Below, piece by piece: positions 51,525 to 59,236 of a stretch of 64,000 bases of DNA. The translations under genes were made by a program, and so were the position numbers. The notes beneath the pieces were generated by a model. The model saw nothing but the letters and a program-made list of their open reading frames with translations, was not told the origin of the DNA and ran no database searches. The DNA is taken from positions 2,852,001 through 2,916,000 of the forward strand of contig CAVYRG010000001.1 of NCBI GenBank assembly GCA_963770915.1, written 5' to 3'. Source of the stretch: PALSA-270 sp963770915. GTDB lineage: Bacteria; Acidobacteriota; Terriglobia; Terriglobales; Acidobacteriaceae. The first letter of the stretch is position 1; each line of letters starts with the position of its first letter.

Positions 51525-52262
51525 ATGTCTCAAGCCACGCCGGCCATTACTCGCCCGCCGGCGGAAGTGGTTCGCCAGACTCCGGTTTCGCAAGCGTCCA
51601 ACGGCATCTGCTATGCCGTGGCCGGGGAGATGACCGTCTCGGCTTCGGACTTGGAGCGGATGGTTTCCGCTGTGCCCAATGCGGCCGCGGCGGCGCTGCA
51701 GCGCAAGGCGTACTACTTTGTCCCGCTCACGGTGAACCAGGGAGACGAGACCGTAATCGCTGACCGCTACGACGTGGCGCTCAGCGACAACGCGGTGTGC
51801 CATCGCAATCTCGACCTGGGCGATTCGCAGTGCGTGTTCATCTCCACCCGGCTGATGGACGACAAGTTCTCCGTCGCCTTCGAGTTCTATATCAACGTGG
51901 GGCACGCGGTGGTCGAGCGGGCGGGGGTTTCGGGAGAGTTCTCAGACCTGGTTTGGAAGCAGGCGGAGGCCAACGCGCGGGGCGAGACTTCGCTCGACGC
52001 CTGGGAGTCGCGCAAGCTGGCAACTGTGCCGGGACCGGATACCGAAAAATATAAGAACGAATATTTTGCCGCCACGTTCGCCGACGCGATTTCGATTTAT
52101 CTGCTGTCGCTGTTTCTCGATGTGGATTACTACGATCTGCGGGAGCGGGACTATCCGCTGCTGGCGCCGCAGCAGATGGCCGAGCGGCTGAGGAAAGTGG
52201 CAGAGCTGTTTCCGGCGAATCCGGGGTTTGAGTTTGCGGTGTATTACAAGCGTAGAGGGTAG
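51525..52262 (+). CDS. Hypothetical soluble protein
   Basis: The ATG at 51525 follows a run of short bases; an upstream ATG at 51507 is possible. The ~245-residue protein has GICYAVAGEMTVSASDLERM, YYFVPLTVNQGDETVIADRY, LMDDKFSVAFEFYINVGHAV and ADAISIYLLSLFLDVDYYDL. It is rich in Asp/Tyr, soluble and without signal peptide. Long conserved stretches are absent from any family I know. Function unknown. Confidence 0.6.
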   Translation: MSQATPAITRPPAEVVRQTPVSQASNGICYAVAGEMTVSASDLERMVSAVPNAAAAALQRKAYYFVPLTVNQGDETVIADRYDVALSDNAVCHRNLDLGDSQCVFISTRLMDDKFSVAFEFYINVGHAVVERAGVSGEFSDLVWKQAEANARGETSLDAWESRKLATVPGPDTEKYKNEYFAATFADAISIYLLSLFLDVDYYDLRERDYPLLAPQQMAERLRKVAELFPANPGFEFAVYYKRRG

Positions 52263-52715
52263 CTAACGGGCGCGAAGGAGCCAGAGCAAGTGTCGTGAGA
52301 ATGACTTGGCCTTTGCCTGAATAGTGCATTCTGGTGCCTGATCAGAGGGTCGCAGAGCAGAGACCTCCGGCTGGCTAGGTTTGTATCGCACGAGCACTGC
52401 TTGTCCTTTCAACGCGTCTGCGTAGTCCCACGCGGCTTGCTCGTCGAGGAACTGGCGTGAGTAGTAGCCGGCGTAGCGTTCCTTGTCAACACAGTAGGAA
52501 TATCCGAGATCTGCCGTGGAGTCTCCGCCCTCTCTCACGTTGATTGTGTGGACATTGACCGTTTCTATCCGGCCCTGTACTGTTTGCCATCCCGCGCTCA
52601 TCCAAGAGCGGAACCTCCCCGGCAGATTGCGCACGAAAAACCATACCGGCACGACGGCAATCAAGAGATACTGAAAGAAGTACTGGCCAGCTAAGTGCTT
52701 CAGATACGCGATCAC
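52263..52715 (-). CDS. Hypothetical membrane protein (DUF3592-like)
   Basis: From a GTG at 52715: IAYLKHLAGQYFFQYLLIAV, VPVWFFVRNLPGRFRSW, SAGWQTVQGRIETVNVHTINV and AGYYSRQFLDEQAAWDYADA. One N-terminal membrane segment followed by a beta-rich domain with GWxxxxGxI, as in DUF3592 proteins. Convergent with the previous gene; their ends are adjacent. Confidence 0.6.
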   Translation of the reverse strand: MIAYLKHLAGQYFFQYLLIAVVPVWFFVRNLPGRFRSWMSAGWQTVQGRIETVNVHTINVREGGDSTADLGYSYCVDKERYAGYYSRQFLDEQAAWDYADALKGQAVLVRYKPSQPEVSALRPSDQAPECTIQAKAKSFSRHLLWLLRAR

Positions 52716-52883
52716 ACATTGGGCAAGGCGGTCATTGGCTGTGTCCGATTATAGGTCGCCAAACACAAGCGCTAAATAGATATTTCAACCGCCCTGCGTT
52801 TTACCGATCATGGTTTGAAATCGTCGGCGGGGAGATCATTTAGGTCCAGGCGAAATTGCGGCTTCCGTTAGAATGCCAGCTGC

Positions 52884-53963
52884 ATGCCCGTCACTGTCCG
52901 ATCATTCGCGAAAATCAATCTTGGGCTAAGCATTGGGCCGCTGCGGGATGACAGCTATCACGAGCTGCGCACGGTGTATCAGACCGTTGCTCTCCATGAT
53001 GTGATTCGCGTGCAGGTCGGGCGCGGGACGGGGATTGAGATTCGCAGTGACGACCCGCGCGTGCCTTGCGATGAGTCGAATACCTGCTGGCGAATTGTCG
53101 AGCGGGCGATGGCTGCGTTGCGGGCGAAGGGGCGGGTGGTCATCGAGATTGAGAAGCGGCTGCCGGTGCAAGGCGGGCTGGGCGGAGGGTCGGCGAACGC
53201 GGTGGCGGCGCTGCTTGCTTTAGAGCGGGCGCTGAAAAAAGAGCTACCTGGGGCGGAGCGGTTGCGGATTGCAGCGGAGGTCGGGTCGGATTTGCCGCTG
53301 TTCTTGATTGGCGGGACGGTGTTGGGCGTCGGGCATGGGGAGGAGGTTTATCCGCTGCCGGATTTGCCCGCGATGCCGTGCGTGGTGGTGATGCCGGAGA
53401 TTGCGGTGTCGACGCCGAAGGCGTTTGCGGATTGGGACGCGATGATGGCGGCGGAGGGGCGGGACAGTCGAGCTCACGCTGTCGAGCTTCGCTCGACCTG
53501 GACGGCCGGGGGCGGCCGTCCCCACGTGAGTAACGCCCGGTCCAGATCTTCCCATGTGGACCAAGCAAAATTGACGGGCCCCGCTCCCTCCGATAGAATG
53601 ACTGAGCTCGGCCGTAGGATTTCTGCAGGGCTGAGCGGAGCATCCGGTGTCCCTGTGAGTAAAGGCAGGGGCCGGGCCGAGACCCTACTTCTCGACCTCG
53701 TCCGTACCGGGATTGAAAACGACTTTGAACGGGTCGTATTCCCGAAATATCCCGAGTTGCGTGAGGTTAAGAGTGTGCTCGAAGGCGCCGGGGCGATGTA
53801 TGCCTCGCTGTCAGGCTCTGGTTCGGCGCTCTATGGGTTGTTCAGCTCGCGGGCCTCGGCGGAAGAAGCCGCATCGCGGCTGCGAAAAAACGGCGTAGCA
53901 GCGTTGGCGACAAGAACGCTCAAGCGGTCACAGTATTTGCGAGGGCTTTGGCGGAAGAGTTGA
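52884..53963 (+). CDS. ispE: 4-diphosphocytidyl-2-C-methyl-D-erythritol kinase with repeat-derived insert
   Basis: The GHMP kinase IspE phosphorylates CDP-ME in the MEP pathway. RSFAKINLGLSIGPLRDDSYHELRTV, the ATP-binding LPVQGGLGGGSANAVAALLAL, SDLPLFLIGGTVLG and the C-terminal SLSGSGSALYGLFSS are conserved. The protein is 359 residues against the usual 285-310. The extra part includes residues ~197-217, encoded by palindromic element family 1 in frame, and surrounding Ser/Arg-rich sequence. It lies in a loop before the C-terminal domain. Start ATG at 52884; ispD and ispF are 5-6 kb upstream. Confidence 0.93.
   Translation: MPVTVRSFAKINLGLSIGPLRDDSYHELRTVYQTVALHDVIRVQVGRGTGIEIRSDDPRVPCDESNTCWRIVERAMAALRAKGRVVIEIEKRLPVQGGLGGGSANAVAALLALERALKKELPGAERLRIAAEVGSDLPLFLIGGTVLGVGHGEEVYPLPDLPAMPCVVVMPEIAVSTPKAFADWDAMMAAEGRDSRAHAVELRSTWTAGGGRPHVSNARSRSSHVDQAKLTGPAPSDRMTELGRRISAGLSGASGVPVSKGRGRAETLLLDLVRTGIENDFERVVFPKYPELREVKSVLEGAGAMYASLSGSGSALYGLFSSRASAEEAASRLRKNGVAALATRTLKRSQYLRGLWRKS
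53471..53533. repeat. Palindromic element family 1, copy D, inside ispE
   Basis: GCTGTCGAGCTTCGCTCGAC, then GGACGGCC-GGGG-GCGGCCGTCC and CCACGTGAGTAAC, flanked by CTCACG/CGTGAG. It matches copies at 27853, 28692 and 36574 but is read in frame here (VELRSTWTAGGGRPHVS). Confidence 0.9.
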
Positions 53964-54080
53964 GGGACTCACCCTGGCGCAAGGGCGCGAGGATGGGCAC
54001 AGCAGAAGGCGGTTTTCGGTTGGATGCGGCGGAAGTTCTGGATACACTAGGCATGCCAGCCAATCGTCAAATTCCAAAAC

Positions 54081-54154
54081 TGGGCCGTCGACTAATGGTA
54101 GGTCAAGTGCCTTTGGAGCACTTTGTCTAGGTTCGAATCCTAGCGGCCCAGCCA
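54081..54154 (+). tRNA. tRNA-Gln (UUG)
   Basis: Acceptor TGGGCCG/CGGCCCA (7 pairs), discriminator G and an encoded CCA. Anticodon stem AGTGC/GCACT around the loop CTTTGGA gives anticodon TTG. T arm CTAGG-TTCGAAT-CCTAG is perfect. It sits between ispE and prs. 74 bases. Confidence 0.95.
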
Positions 54155-54158
54155 GAAA

Positions 54159-54227
54159 ATAGCTTCTAGCTCCTAGCTTCCAGCTAAGGGCGGGCGGTTT
54201 CGCTAGAAGCTAGGAGCTAGCAGCTAT
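54159..54227. repeat. Inverted heptamer repeat just before prs
   Basis: ATAGCTTCTAGCTCCTAGCT (54159) is repeated in reverse complement before 54227 with at most one mismatch over ~24 bases; the heptamer is of the type TAGCTTC. The AGGAG ribosome site of prs (54212-54216) lies inside the right arm. Confidence 0.8.
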
Positions 54228-55256
54228 ATGGCGACAACTCTAGCGACTGCGATCGAAAAGGAACACCGGGCGGGCGTCGAGGAAAAGCCTGAGCGCAAGC
54301 CACATCGCGCCCGGGTGGACGACAAGTTCAAAATCTTCAGCGGCACGGCCAATGAGAAGCTGGCCGATGACGTTTGCGAGTTTCTGGGACTGACTCGCAA
54401 TCAGGCTCAGGTGACGCGCTTCAAAGATGGCGAAGCCTACGTCCAGATTCAGGAAAACGTGCGCGGCGCGGATGTGTTCGTGATTCAGCCGACTTGCCGC
54501 CCGGTGGACGAGCACCTGATGGAGCTGCTGCTGATGATTGACGCGCTGAAGCGGGCCTCGGCGCGGCGCATCACGGCGGTGATTCCGTATTACGGTTACG
54601 GCCGGCAGGATCGCAAGGACAAGCCGCGGTCGCCGATTTCGGCCAAGCTGGTGGCGGATTTGCTGACCACCGCGGGGGCCGACCGGGCGCTGATCATCGA
54701 TCCGCATGCGGCCCAGATCCAGGGATTCTTCAACATTCCGGTGGATCCGCTATTTGCCTCGCCGGTGCTGGTGGATTACTTCAAAAAGCTGGATTTGCCG
54801 AATCTGACTGTGGTTTCGCCGGATGCGGGCGGCGTGGAACGGGCGCGGTTTTTTGCCAAGAAGATCGATGCTCCGCTGGCGATCGTCGATAAACGCCGTG
54901 TGGAGGCCAACGTGGCGGAAATCATGCACGTGATCGGCGACGTGGCCGGCCGCACCTGTCTGGTGATCGACGATTTGATCGATACCGCGGGCACGCTGGT
55001 CAAGACGGCGAGCGCGCTCATGGACGCCGGCGCTGCCGCCGTGTACGCGTGCTGTTCCCATCCGGTGCTTTCAGGGCCGGCGGTGGAAAATATTTCGCAG
55101 TCCTGCATCAAGCAGGTGGTGGTGACGGATAGCATTCCGCTCAGCGAGGCGGCGAAGCAGGAATCAAAGATTGAGGTGCGCACCGTGGCCGGTTTGATCG
55201 GGCGCGCGATTCAGGCGATCCACGAGGAAGCCTCGGTCAGCAAATTATTCACTTAA
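54228..55256 (+). CDS. prs: Ribose-phosphate pyrophosphokinase
   Basis: Prs makes PRPP from ribose 5-phosphate and ATP for purine, pyrimidine, histidine and NAD synthesis. The ~342-residue protein has FKIFSGTANEKLADDVCEFL, PYYGYGRQDRKDKPRSPISA, VVSPDAGGVERARFFAKKI and the PRPP loop LVIDDLIDTAGTLVK. An N-terminal extension of ~30 residues (MATTLATAIEKEHRAGVEEK) precedes the conserved start. Translation may be affected by the inverted repeat that contains its ribosome binding site. rplY follows 32 bases downstream. Confidence 0.95.
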   Translation: MATTLATAIEKEHRAGVEEKPERKPHRARVDDKFKIFSGTANEKLADDVCEFLGLTRNQAQVTRFKDGEAYVQIQENVRGADVFVIQPTCRPVDEHLMELLLMIDALKRASARRITAVIPYYGYGRQDRKDKPRSPISAKLVADLLTTAGADRALIIDPHAAQIQGFFNIPVDPLFASPVLVDYFKKLDLPNLTVVSPDAGGVERARFFAKKIDAPLAIVDKRRVEANVAEIMHVIGDVAGRTCLVIDDLIDTAGTLVKTASALMDAGAAAVYACCSHPVLSGPAVENISQSCIKQVVVTDSIPLSEAAKQESKIEVRTVAGLIGRAIQAIHEEASVSKLFT

Positions 55257-55288
55257 GGCAGTGAGGGAAGAAGACAGGAATCGAACTT

Positions 55289-56011
55289 ATGGCAACCGCA
55301 ACGGAGAAAAGTCTTTTGGAAGCGCAACCGCGAGAAGCGGGGAACAAGAACGACGCGCGCCGGGTGCGCGCGGCGGGCAAGGTCCCGGGCGTGCTGTATG
55401 GGGCGGGCAAAGAAGCCATTTCGGTGAGTCTGGACCCGCGGCAAGTGACGCGCATCCTGAATTCGCAGGCTGGCTATAACACTATTTTTGAGCTGGCGCT
55501 CGACGGCGGCGAACGGACCCAGGCCATGATCGTGGATTGGCAATACGAGCCGGTCAAGGGGGCGTTGCTGCACATCGACCTCAAGCGCATTGCCATGGAC
55601 CGGAAGCTCAAGGTGGAAGTGCCCATCGTGCTTAAGGGCGAAGCTGCCGGAGTGAAGCAGCAAGGCGGCATTATGGAGCAGGTGCTGCGCGAAGTGGAGA
55701 TCGAGTGTTTGCCGGGTGACATTCCAGCTTCGATCGAGGCGGACGTTTCCGAACTGGTTTTCGGCAAAGTACTGCGGGTGGAAGATCTGCCCAAAAGCGA
55801 CAAGATCAAGTACATCACCGACGCGAACCAGTCGGTGGCGCACATCATTACCATAAAGGAGGAAGTGGTCGCGACTCCGGAAGCGGTGGCCGCAGAAGTT
55901 GGCGCCACCCCTGCCGAGCCGGAAGTCATCAAGAAGGGCAAGCAGGAGGTCGAGGGCGAAGAGGGCGAAGCTCCTGCCGCGGAGAAGGCGGAGAAGAAAG
56001 AGAAGAAGTAG
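55289..56011 (+). CDS. rplY: 50S ribosomal protein L25 (TL5/CTC type)
   Basis: L25 binds 5S rRNA. The 240-residue long form contains RVRAAGKVPGVLYGAGKEAI, VTRILNSQAGYNTIFELAL, DWQYEPVKGALLHIDLKRI, the extended C-terminal TL5 domain (GVKQQGGIMEQVLREVEIEC), and a Glu/Lys-rich tail. The long form matches the general stress Ctc family of other phyla. prs is directly upstream, as is common; pth follows after a heptamer repeat. Confidence 0.93.
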   Translation: MATATEKSLLEAQPREAGNKNDARRVRAAGKVPGVLYGAGKEAISVSLDPRQVTRILNSQAGYNTIFELALDGGERTQAMIVDWQYEPVKGALLHIDLKRIAMDRKLKVEVPIVLKGEAAGVKQQGGIMEQVLREVEIECLPGDIPASIEADVSELVFGKVLRVEDLPKSDKIKYITDANQSVAHIITIKEEVVATPEAVAAEVGATPAEPEVIKKGKQEVEGEEGEAPAAEKAEKKEKK

Positions 56012-56017
56012 GAACCC

Positions 56018-56110
56018 GTCGTTGGTCGTTGGTCCTTGGTCGTTGGCTTTTTGCCGGCGGTCGAGCAGGTTCGTAAGCCAAGGACCAAGGACCGAGGACC
56101 AACGACAACC
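56018..56110. repeat. Heptamer inverted repeat between rplY and pth
   Basis: GTCGTTGGTCGTTGGTCCTT on the left, and AGCCAAGGACCAAGGACCGA then GGACCAACGACAACC on the right; the arms are complementary. The pth GTG begins at 56111, immediately after the right arm, and the GAGGA ribosome site lies in it. Confidence 0.78.
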
Positions 56111-56688
56111 GTGAAGCTGATCGTAGGTTTGGGCAATCCGGGGATTGAATACCAGTTCACGCCGCACAATGTGGGCTTCCTGGCGGTTGACCGGATCGCC
56201 GAGCGATGCAATGTGGAAGTCAGAAATCGCCAATGCGAGGGCGCTGACGGCCCGGGCGATGATCGGTGCGGAGACGGTTCTGCTGGCCAAGCCGGAAACG
56301 TTCATGAACTTGAGCGGGCTTTCGGTGCGGGAGTTGGTGGAAAAGAATGACGCCAGGCCGGAAGCGGACCTGATCGTCATTCAGGATGAGTTGGATTTTC
56401 CGCTGGGCACGCTGCGCATTCATCGCCGGCGCAGCTCGGCGGGGCATAACGGGATTGAGTCGGTAATTGGGGCGCTGGGCACGGATGATTTCCTGCGCAT
56501 CCGCATCGGGGTTGCGCCGGAGCATAAGGTTTACGACGGGGTCGAGTTATCTGCTCAGCCCGATGCGCAAGGCTGATTTGGGGGTCGTCGACGAAGTGCT
56601 CGACACAGCGGCCGAAGCGGTGAAGGTGATTTTGACGGACGGCCCGGATGCGGCGATGAACCGGTTCAATCGCAAACCGGATGAATGA
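56111..56688 (+). CDS. pth: Peptidyl-tRNA hydrolase with two frame changes
   Basis: Pth releases peptides from peptidyl-tRNA. From GTG at 56111 the start reads KLIVGLGNPGIEYQFTPHNV, GFLAVDRIAE. Near 56235 it shifts to RALTARAMIGAETVLLAKPE, TFMNLSGLSVRELVEKND, GHNGIESVIGAL. Near 56550 a second shift is needed for YLLSPMRKADLGVVDEVL and the end at 56688. The catalytic residues (His in HNVGF, Asp region, Asn in MNLSG and HNG) are all present. A broken pth would be lethal, so errors are the likely cause. Confidence 0.85.
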
Positions 56689-56699
56689 AAGCTTAGCTG

Positions 56700-56765
56700 C
56701 GGATTTGCACGGATGAACGCGGATTTGAATTTGATCCGTATTGATCCGTGACAATCCGTGGCGGA
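56700..56765. repeat. Dispersed CACGGAT-type repeat between pth and rpsF
   Basis: TGCACGGATGAACGCGGATT followed by GATCCGTATTGATCCGTG and AATCCGTGGC. Related sequences lie at about 17320-17520, 47226-47260 and 57713-57788. Confidence 0.6.
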
Positions 56766-56778
56766 CGGAGAATTGAGA

Positions 56779-57175
56779 ATGAATCGTACGTATGAGTTGA
56801 TGTTTATCGTCCGCCCGGACATGGCGGAGGAAGACCAGGACAAGTTGATTTCCACGCTGGAAACCGCAGTAACGACTTCCGGCGGGCAGGTCAAGAGCGT
56901 GGAGAAAATGGGCAAGCGGCGGCTCGCCTACACCGTGCGCCGTTTTCACGACGGGCTTTACATGCTGTTGACGGTGGAAGGCGGCGGCGGATTGATTCAC
57001 GAACTGGAGCGGCGCTTGCGGGTGACTGAGCCGGTGATCAAGTTTCTCACCGTGCGCATTGATGAAGAGCAGAAGCGGCTGGACAAGATCAAGAAGATCC
57101 GCGATGCGCGCCGCGAAGGCGCCGCCCGCATCTGCCGCAGAGGCAGGCGACGAAACTGCGCCGGTAACGGCGTAG
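56779..57175 (+). CDS. rpsF: 30S ribosomal protein S6 with a frame change near the C-terminus
   Basis: MNRTYELMFIVRPDMAEEDQ, KLISTLETAVTTSGGQVKSV, KMGKRRLAYTVRRFHDGLYM and FLTVRIDEEQKRLDKIKKI are the S6 pattern. Near 57110 a one-base loss seems to take the frame away from the expected Ala/Glu-rich end; the alternative frame gives RAAKAPPASAAEAGDETAPV and a stop at 57175. Start ATG 56779 has GGAG upstream. Followed by rpsR and rplI, the usual S6-S18-L9 order. Confidence 0.9.
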
Positions 57176-57177
57176 AA

Positions 57178-57247
57178 CCCGTCGTTGGTCGTTGGCCGCT
57201 GACGACGTCGTTGGCCAACGACGGAACGACCAAGGACCGAACGACTG
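57178..57247. repeat. Heptamer inverted repeat between rpsF and rpsR
   Basis: CCCGTCGTTGGTCGTTGGCC and GGCCAACGACGGAACGACCA with a central GACGTCGTTGGCCAACGAC palindrome. Same heptamer family as at 30067 and 56018. Confidence 0.75.
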
Positions 57248-57263
57248 ACTTTTAAGGAGCAAC

Positions 57264-57701
57264 ATGGCTGAAGAAACTAAATTGAGTGCAGCACCGGCGG
57301 CGGAATCGAGCGGAGAGCGTCCGTCCGGGGATCGGCCTTCGGGCGATCGGCCCTCTGGAGATCGCCCTTCCGGAGATCGGTCCTCCGGCGATCGTCCTTC
57401 TGGAGAGCGTTCCTTCGGCGGAGACCGCGAGCGCCGTCCGCCTCGCCCCGGCGGTCCGGGCGGGCGTGAAGGCGGCCGCAAGTATTTTCGCCGCAAGAAA
57501 GTCTGCAAGTTCTGCGTCGAGAAGATCGAGGCGATTAATTACAAGGATGTGCGGTTGCTGGCGCAGTTCGTGGCGGAGAGCGGCAAGATCATGCCGCGGC
57601 GCCTGACCGGCGTGTGCACACCTCACCAGAGGCGCTTATCCGCCGCGATCAAGCAGGCACGCAACATTGCCCTGCTGCCGTTTGCCGGCCGCGCAGGTTA
57701 A
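57264..57701 (+). CDS. rpsR: 30S ribosomal protein S18 with an N-terminal repeat extension
   Basis: The C-terminal ~80 residues are S18: KYFRRKKVCKFCVEKIEAIN, YKDVRLLAQFVAESGKIMPR and QRRLSAAIKQARNIALLPF. Ahead of it is a ~65-residue Gly/Asp/Arg/Pro-rich extension with about six near-identical five-residue units (SGDRP) and an RPPRPGG-like linker. AAGGAG precedes the ATG. The extension is not part of the family fold and probably is disordered. It lies between rpsF and rplI. Confidence 0.92.
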   Translation: MAEETKLSAAPAAESSGERPSGDRPSGDRPSGDRPSGDRSSGDRPSGERSFGGDRERRPPRPGGPGGREGGRKYFRRKKVCKFCVEKIEAINYKDVRLLAQFVAESGKIMPRRLTGVCTPHQRRLSAAIKQARNIALLPFAGRAG

Positions 57702-57712
57702 GAATCTGCCAC

Positions 57713-57788
57713 GGACTTTCGCGAATCATCACGGATCTTACGAAATTGCCTTGCTTGATCCGGGTTCATCCGTGCAAATCCGCGGCGA
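57713..57788. repeat. Dispersed CACGGAT-type repeat between rpsR and rplI
   Basis: CCACGGACTTTCGCGAATCA, CACGGATCTTACG, then TCCGGGTTCATCCGTGCAAA and TCCGCGGCG. Direct and inverted versions of the same unit. Confidence 0.55.
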
Positions 57789-57807
57789 ATGAATTGAGGG
57801 AATCATC

Positions 57808-58263
57808 ATGGAAGTCATACTGAAGGAAGACGTCGCCAAGCTGGGATCGCGGGGCGACATTGTGAAGGTGGCGGAAGGATATGGCCGCAACTACCTGCTG
57901 CCGCGCAAGCTCGCGATCGCAGCTTCGAAGGGCAACAAGGCGGTCATTGAGCAGATGAAGGCGGCCGCGGTACGCCGGTCCGCCAAGGAGAAGGCGCAGG
58001 CGGAAGAGCTTTCCAAGCAGTTCGTCGACCTGACGTTGTCGTTCCAGCGCCGCTCCGGTGAGCACGATCAGCTTTTCGGCTCGGTGACTTCAGGCGACAT
58101 CGCCGAGGCTCTCGAGAAGAAGGGCCTAAGCCTTGATCGGCGCAAGATACAGCTGCACGAGCCGCTCAAGACCTTGGGCGAGTTCGCGGTTCCCATCAAG
58201 CTGCACAAGGACGTGACCACTCATGTCAAAGTGCTTATCGAGAAGGAAGCGGTGGCAGAGTAA
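57808..58263 (+). CDS. rplI: 50S ribosomal protein L9
   Basis: MEVILKEDVAKLGSRGDIVK, VAEGYGRNYLLPRKLAIAAS and a helical connector to the C-terminal domain (VTSGDIAEALEKKGLSLDRR, KIQLHEPLKTLGEFAVPIKL). 151 residues, as usual. Last gene of the S6-S18-L9 cluster and followed by a terminator. Confidence 0.95.
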   Translation: MEVILKEDVAKLGSRGDIVKVAEGYGRNYLLPRKLAIAASKGNKAVIEQMKAAAVRRSAKEKAQAEELSKQFVDLTLSFQRRSGEHDQLFGSVTSGDIAEALEKKGLSLDRRKIQLHEPLKTLGEFAVPIKLHKDVTTHVKVLIEKEAVAE

Positions 58264-58294
58264 CAATCGCGTAGGACGCCCCTTGACTGTCTCA

Positions 58295-58323
58295 GGGCGG
58301 GCTCTGGCCCGCCCGACTTTTCC
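58295..58323 (+). terminator. Rho-independent terminator after rplI
   Basis: GGGCGGGC-TCTG-GCCCGCCC is followed by GACTTTTCCC. It lies 31 bases beyond the rplI stop. Confidence 0.7.
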
Positions 58324-58401
58324 CGCAGGGTTTGCCTCATCCGGCCCAACGCAGTCCAGAACCCCTTTATTGCCAACATCCGGCGAATCCCTACCGGCTC
58401 C

Positions 58402-58407
58402 TATAAT
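58402..58407 (+). promoter_or_regulatory. -10 box before the second ECF operon
   Basis: TATAAT at 58402-58407, ~104 bases before the sigma gene start; no good -35 box at 16-18 bases. Weak evidence. Confidence 0.3.
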
Positions 58408-58510
58408 GCTGCTCACAGTCCGGCTCTTGCCCCGTCTATAGCAATGCAGCCGGAAAGGACGGCGATGGAACCCGGTTGCATCACGGAAGTCGAGTCGAGG
58501 ACAAGGGATC

Positions 58511-59224
58511 ATGCCGGCCGATGCTCTAGCAGTGCCTTTTACGGTTGGCGAATGTTCCTCCGCAGCCGGGCAGCGCGGCGCGCGGGAACGTGGCGAAGCA
58601 ATCCAGGACCCCAAAGCGCGGGGCTCCATGTCTGGGCAAGGTCTGAACCGCATCGATGACACCGTGCTGGTCCGGGAGGCGCAGCGAGGCGACCGCGTAG
58701 CCTTCGAAGAACTGGTGCGCCACTACGACCAGGCCGTGCTTCGCCTGGCCATGCACCTGACCGGCTCGGAACAGGAAGCCCAGGACATTTACCAGGAAGC
58801 GTTCCTGAAAGCCTACCGGAGCCTGGCGAGCTTTCGTTTTGAGTGTTCTTTCTATACCTGGATTTATCGCATTGTTTCGAACCTGTGCCTGGATCATCTG
58901 CGAAAGAAGCAGGTGCGAAAGGAAGATGCTCCGGTCGCGGTGGATGCGGAAGGCCAGTCCTACGACGTGCTGGCGCAAGTGCCCGACGGGCGGGCCGGGG
59001 CGGACCCGGAACGCGGCCTGATGAACCGCGAGTTGGGGTCGCGTATCCATCGCGCCCTGGAGAGGCTTTCGGCGCGCGAGCGTATGGTCTTCGAATTGAA
59101 GCACTATTACGGGCTGAAGCTGCGAACAGTGGGCGAGATCTTGCAAACGACGGAAGAAACCGCCAAGAATACCTTGTTTCGCGCCACGCAAAAGCTGCGC
59201 GGGGCGCTGGCAGACATGCGTTGA
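58511..59224 (+). CDS. ECF-family RNA polymerase sigma factor (second module)
   Basis: Region 2 (HYDQAVLRLAMHLTGSEQEA, QDIYQEAFLKAYRSLASF, WIYRIVSNLCLDHLRKKQV) and region 4 (ERLSARERMVFELKHYYGLK, LQTTEETAKNTLFRATQKLR) are clear. Start 58511 is preceded by AAGGGATC; an internal ATG at 58628 begins nearer the domain and is an alternative. It is followed 12 bases later by a zinc-finger anti-sigma gene with HEAT repeats. The two modules in this window (11.3 and 58.5 kb) have the same order of gene types. Confidence 0.9.
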   Translation: MPADALAVPFTVGECSSAAGQRGARERGEAIQDPKARGSMSGQGLNRIDDTVLVREAQRGDRVAFEELVRHYDQAVLRLAMHLTGSEQEAQDIYQEAFLKAYRSLASFRFECSFYTWIYRIVSNLCLDHLRKKQVRKEDAPVAVDAEGQSYDVLAQVPDGRAGADPERGLMNRELGSRIHRALERLSARERMVFELKHYYGLKLRTVGEILQTTEETAKNTLFRATQKLRGALADMR

Positions 59225-59236
59225 GGGGGATGAATC

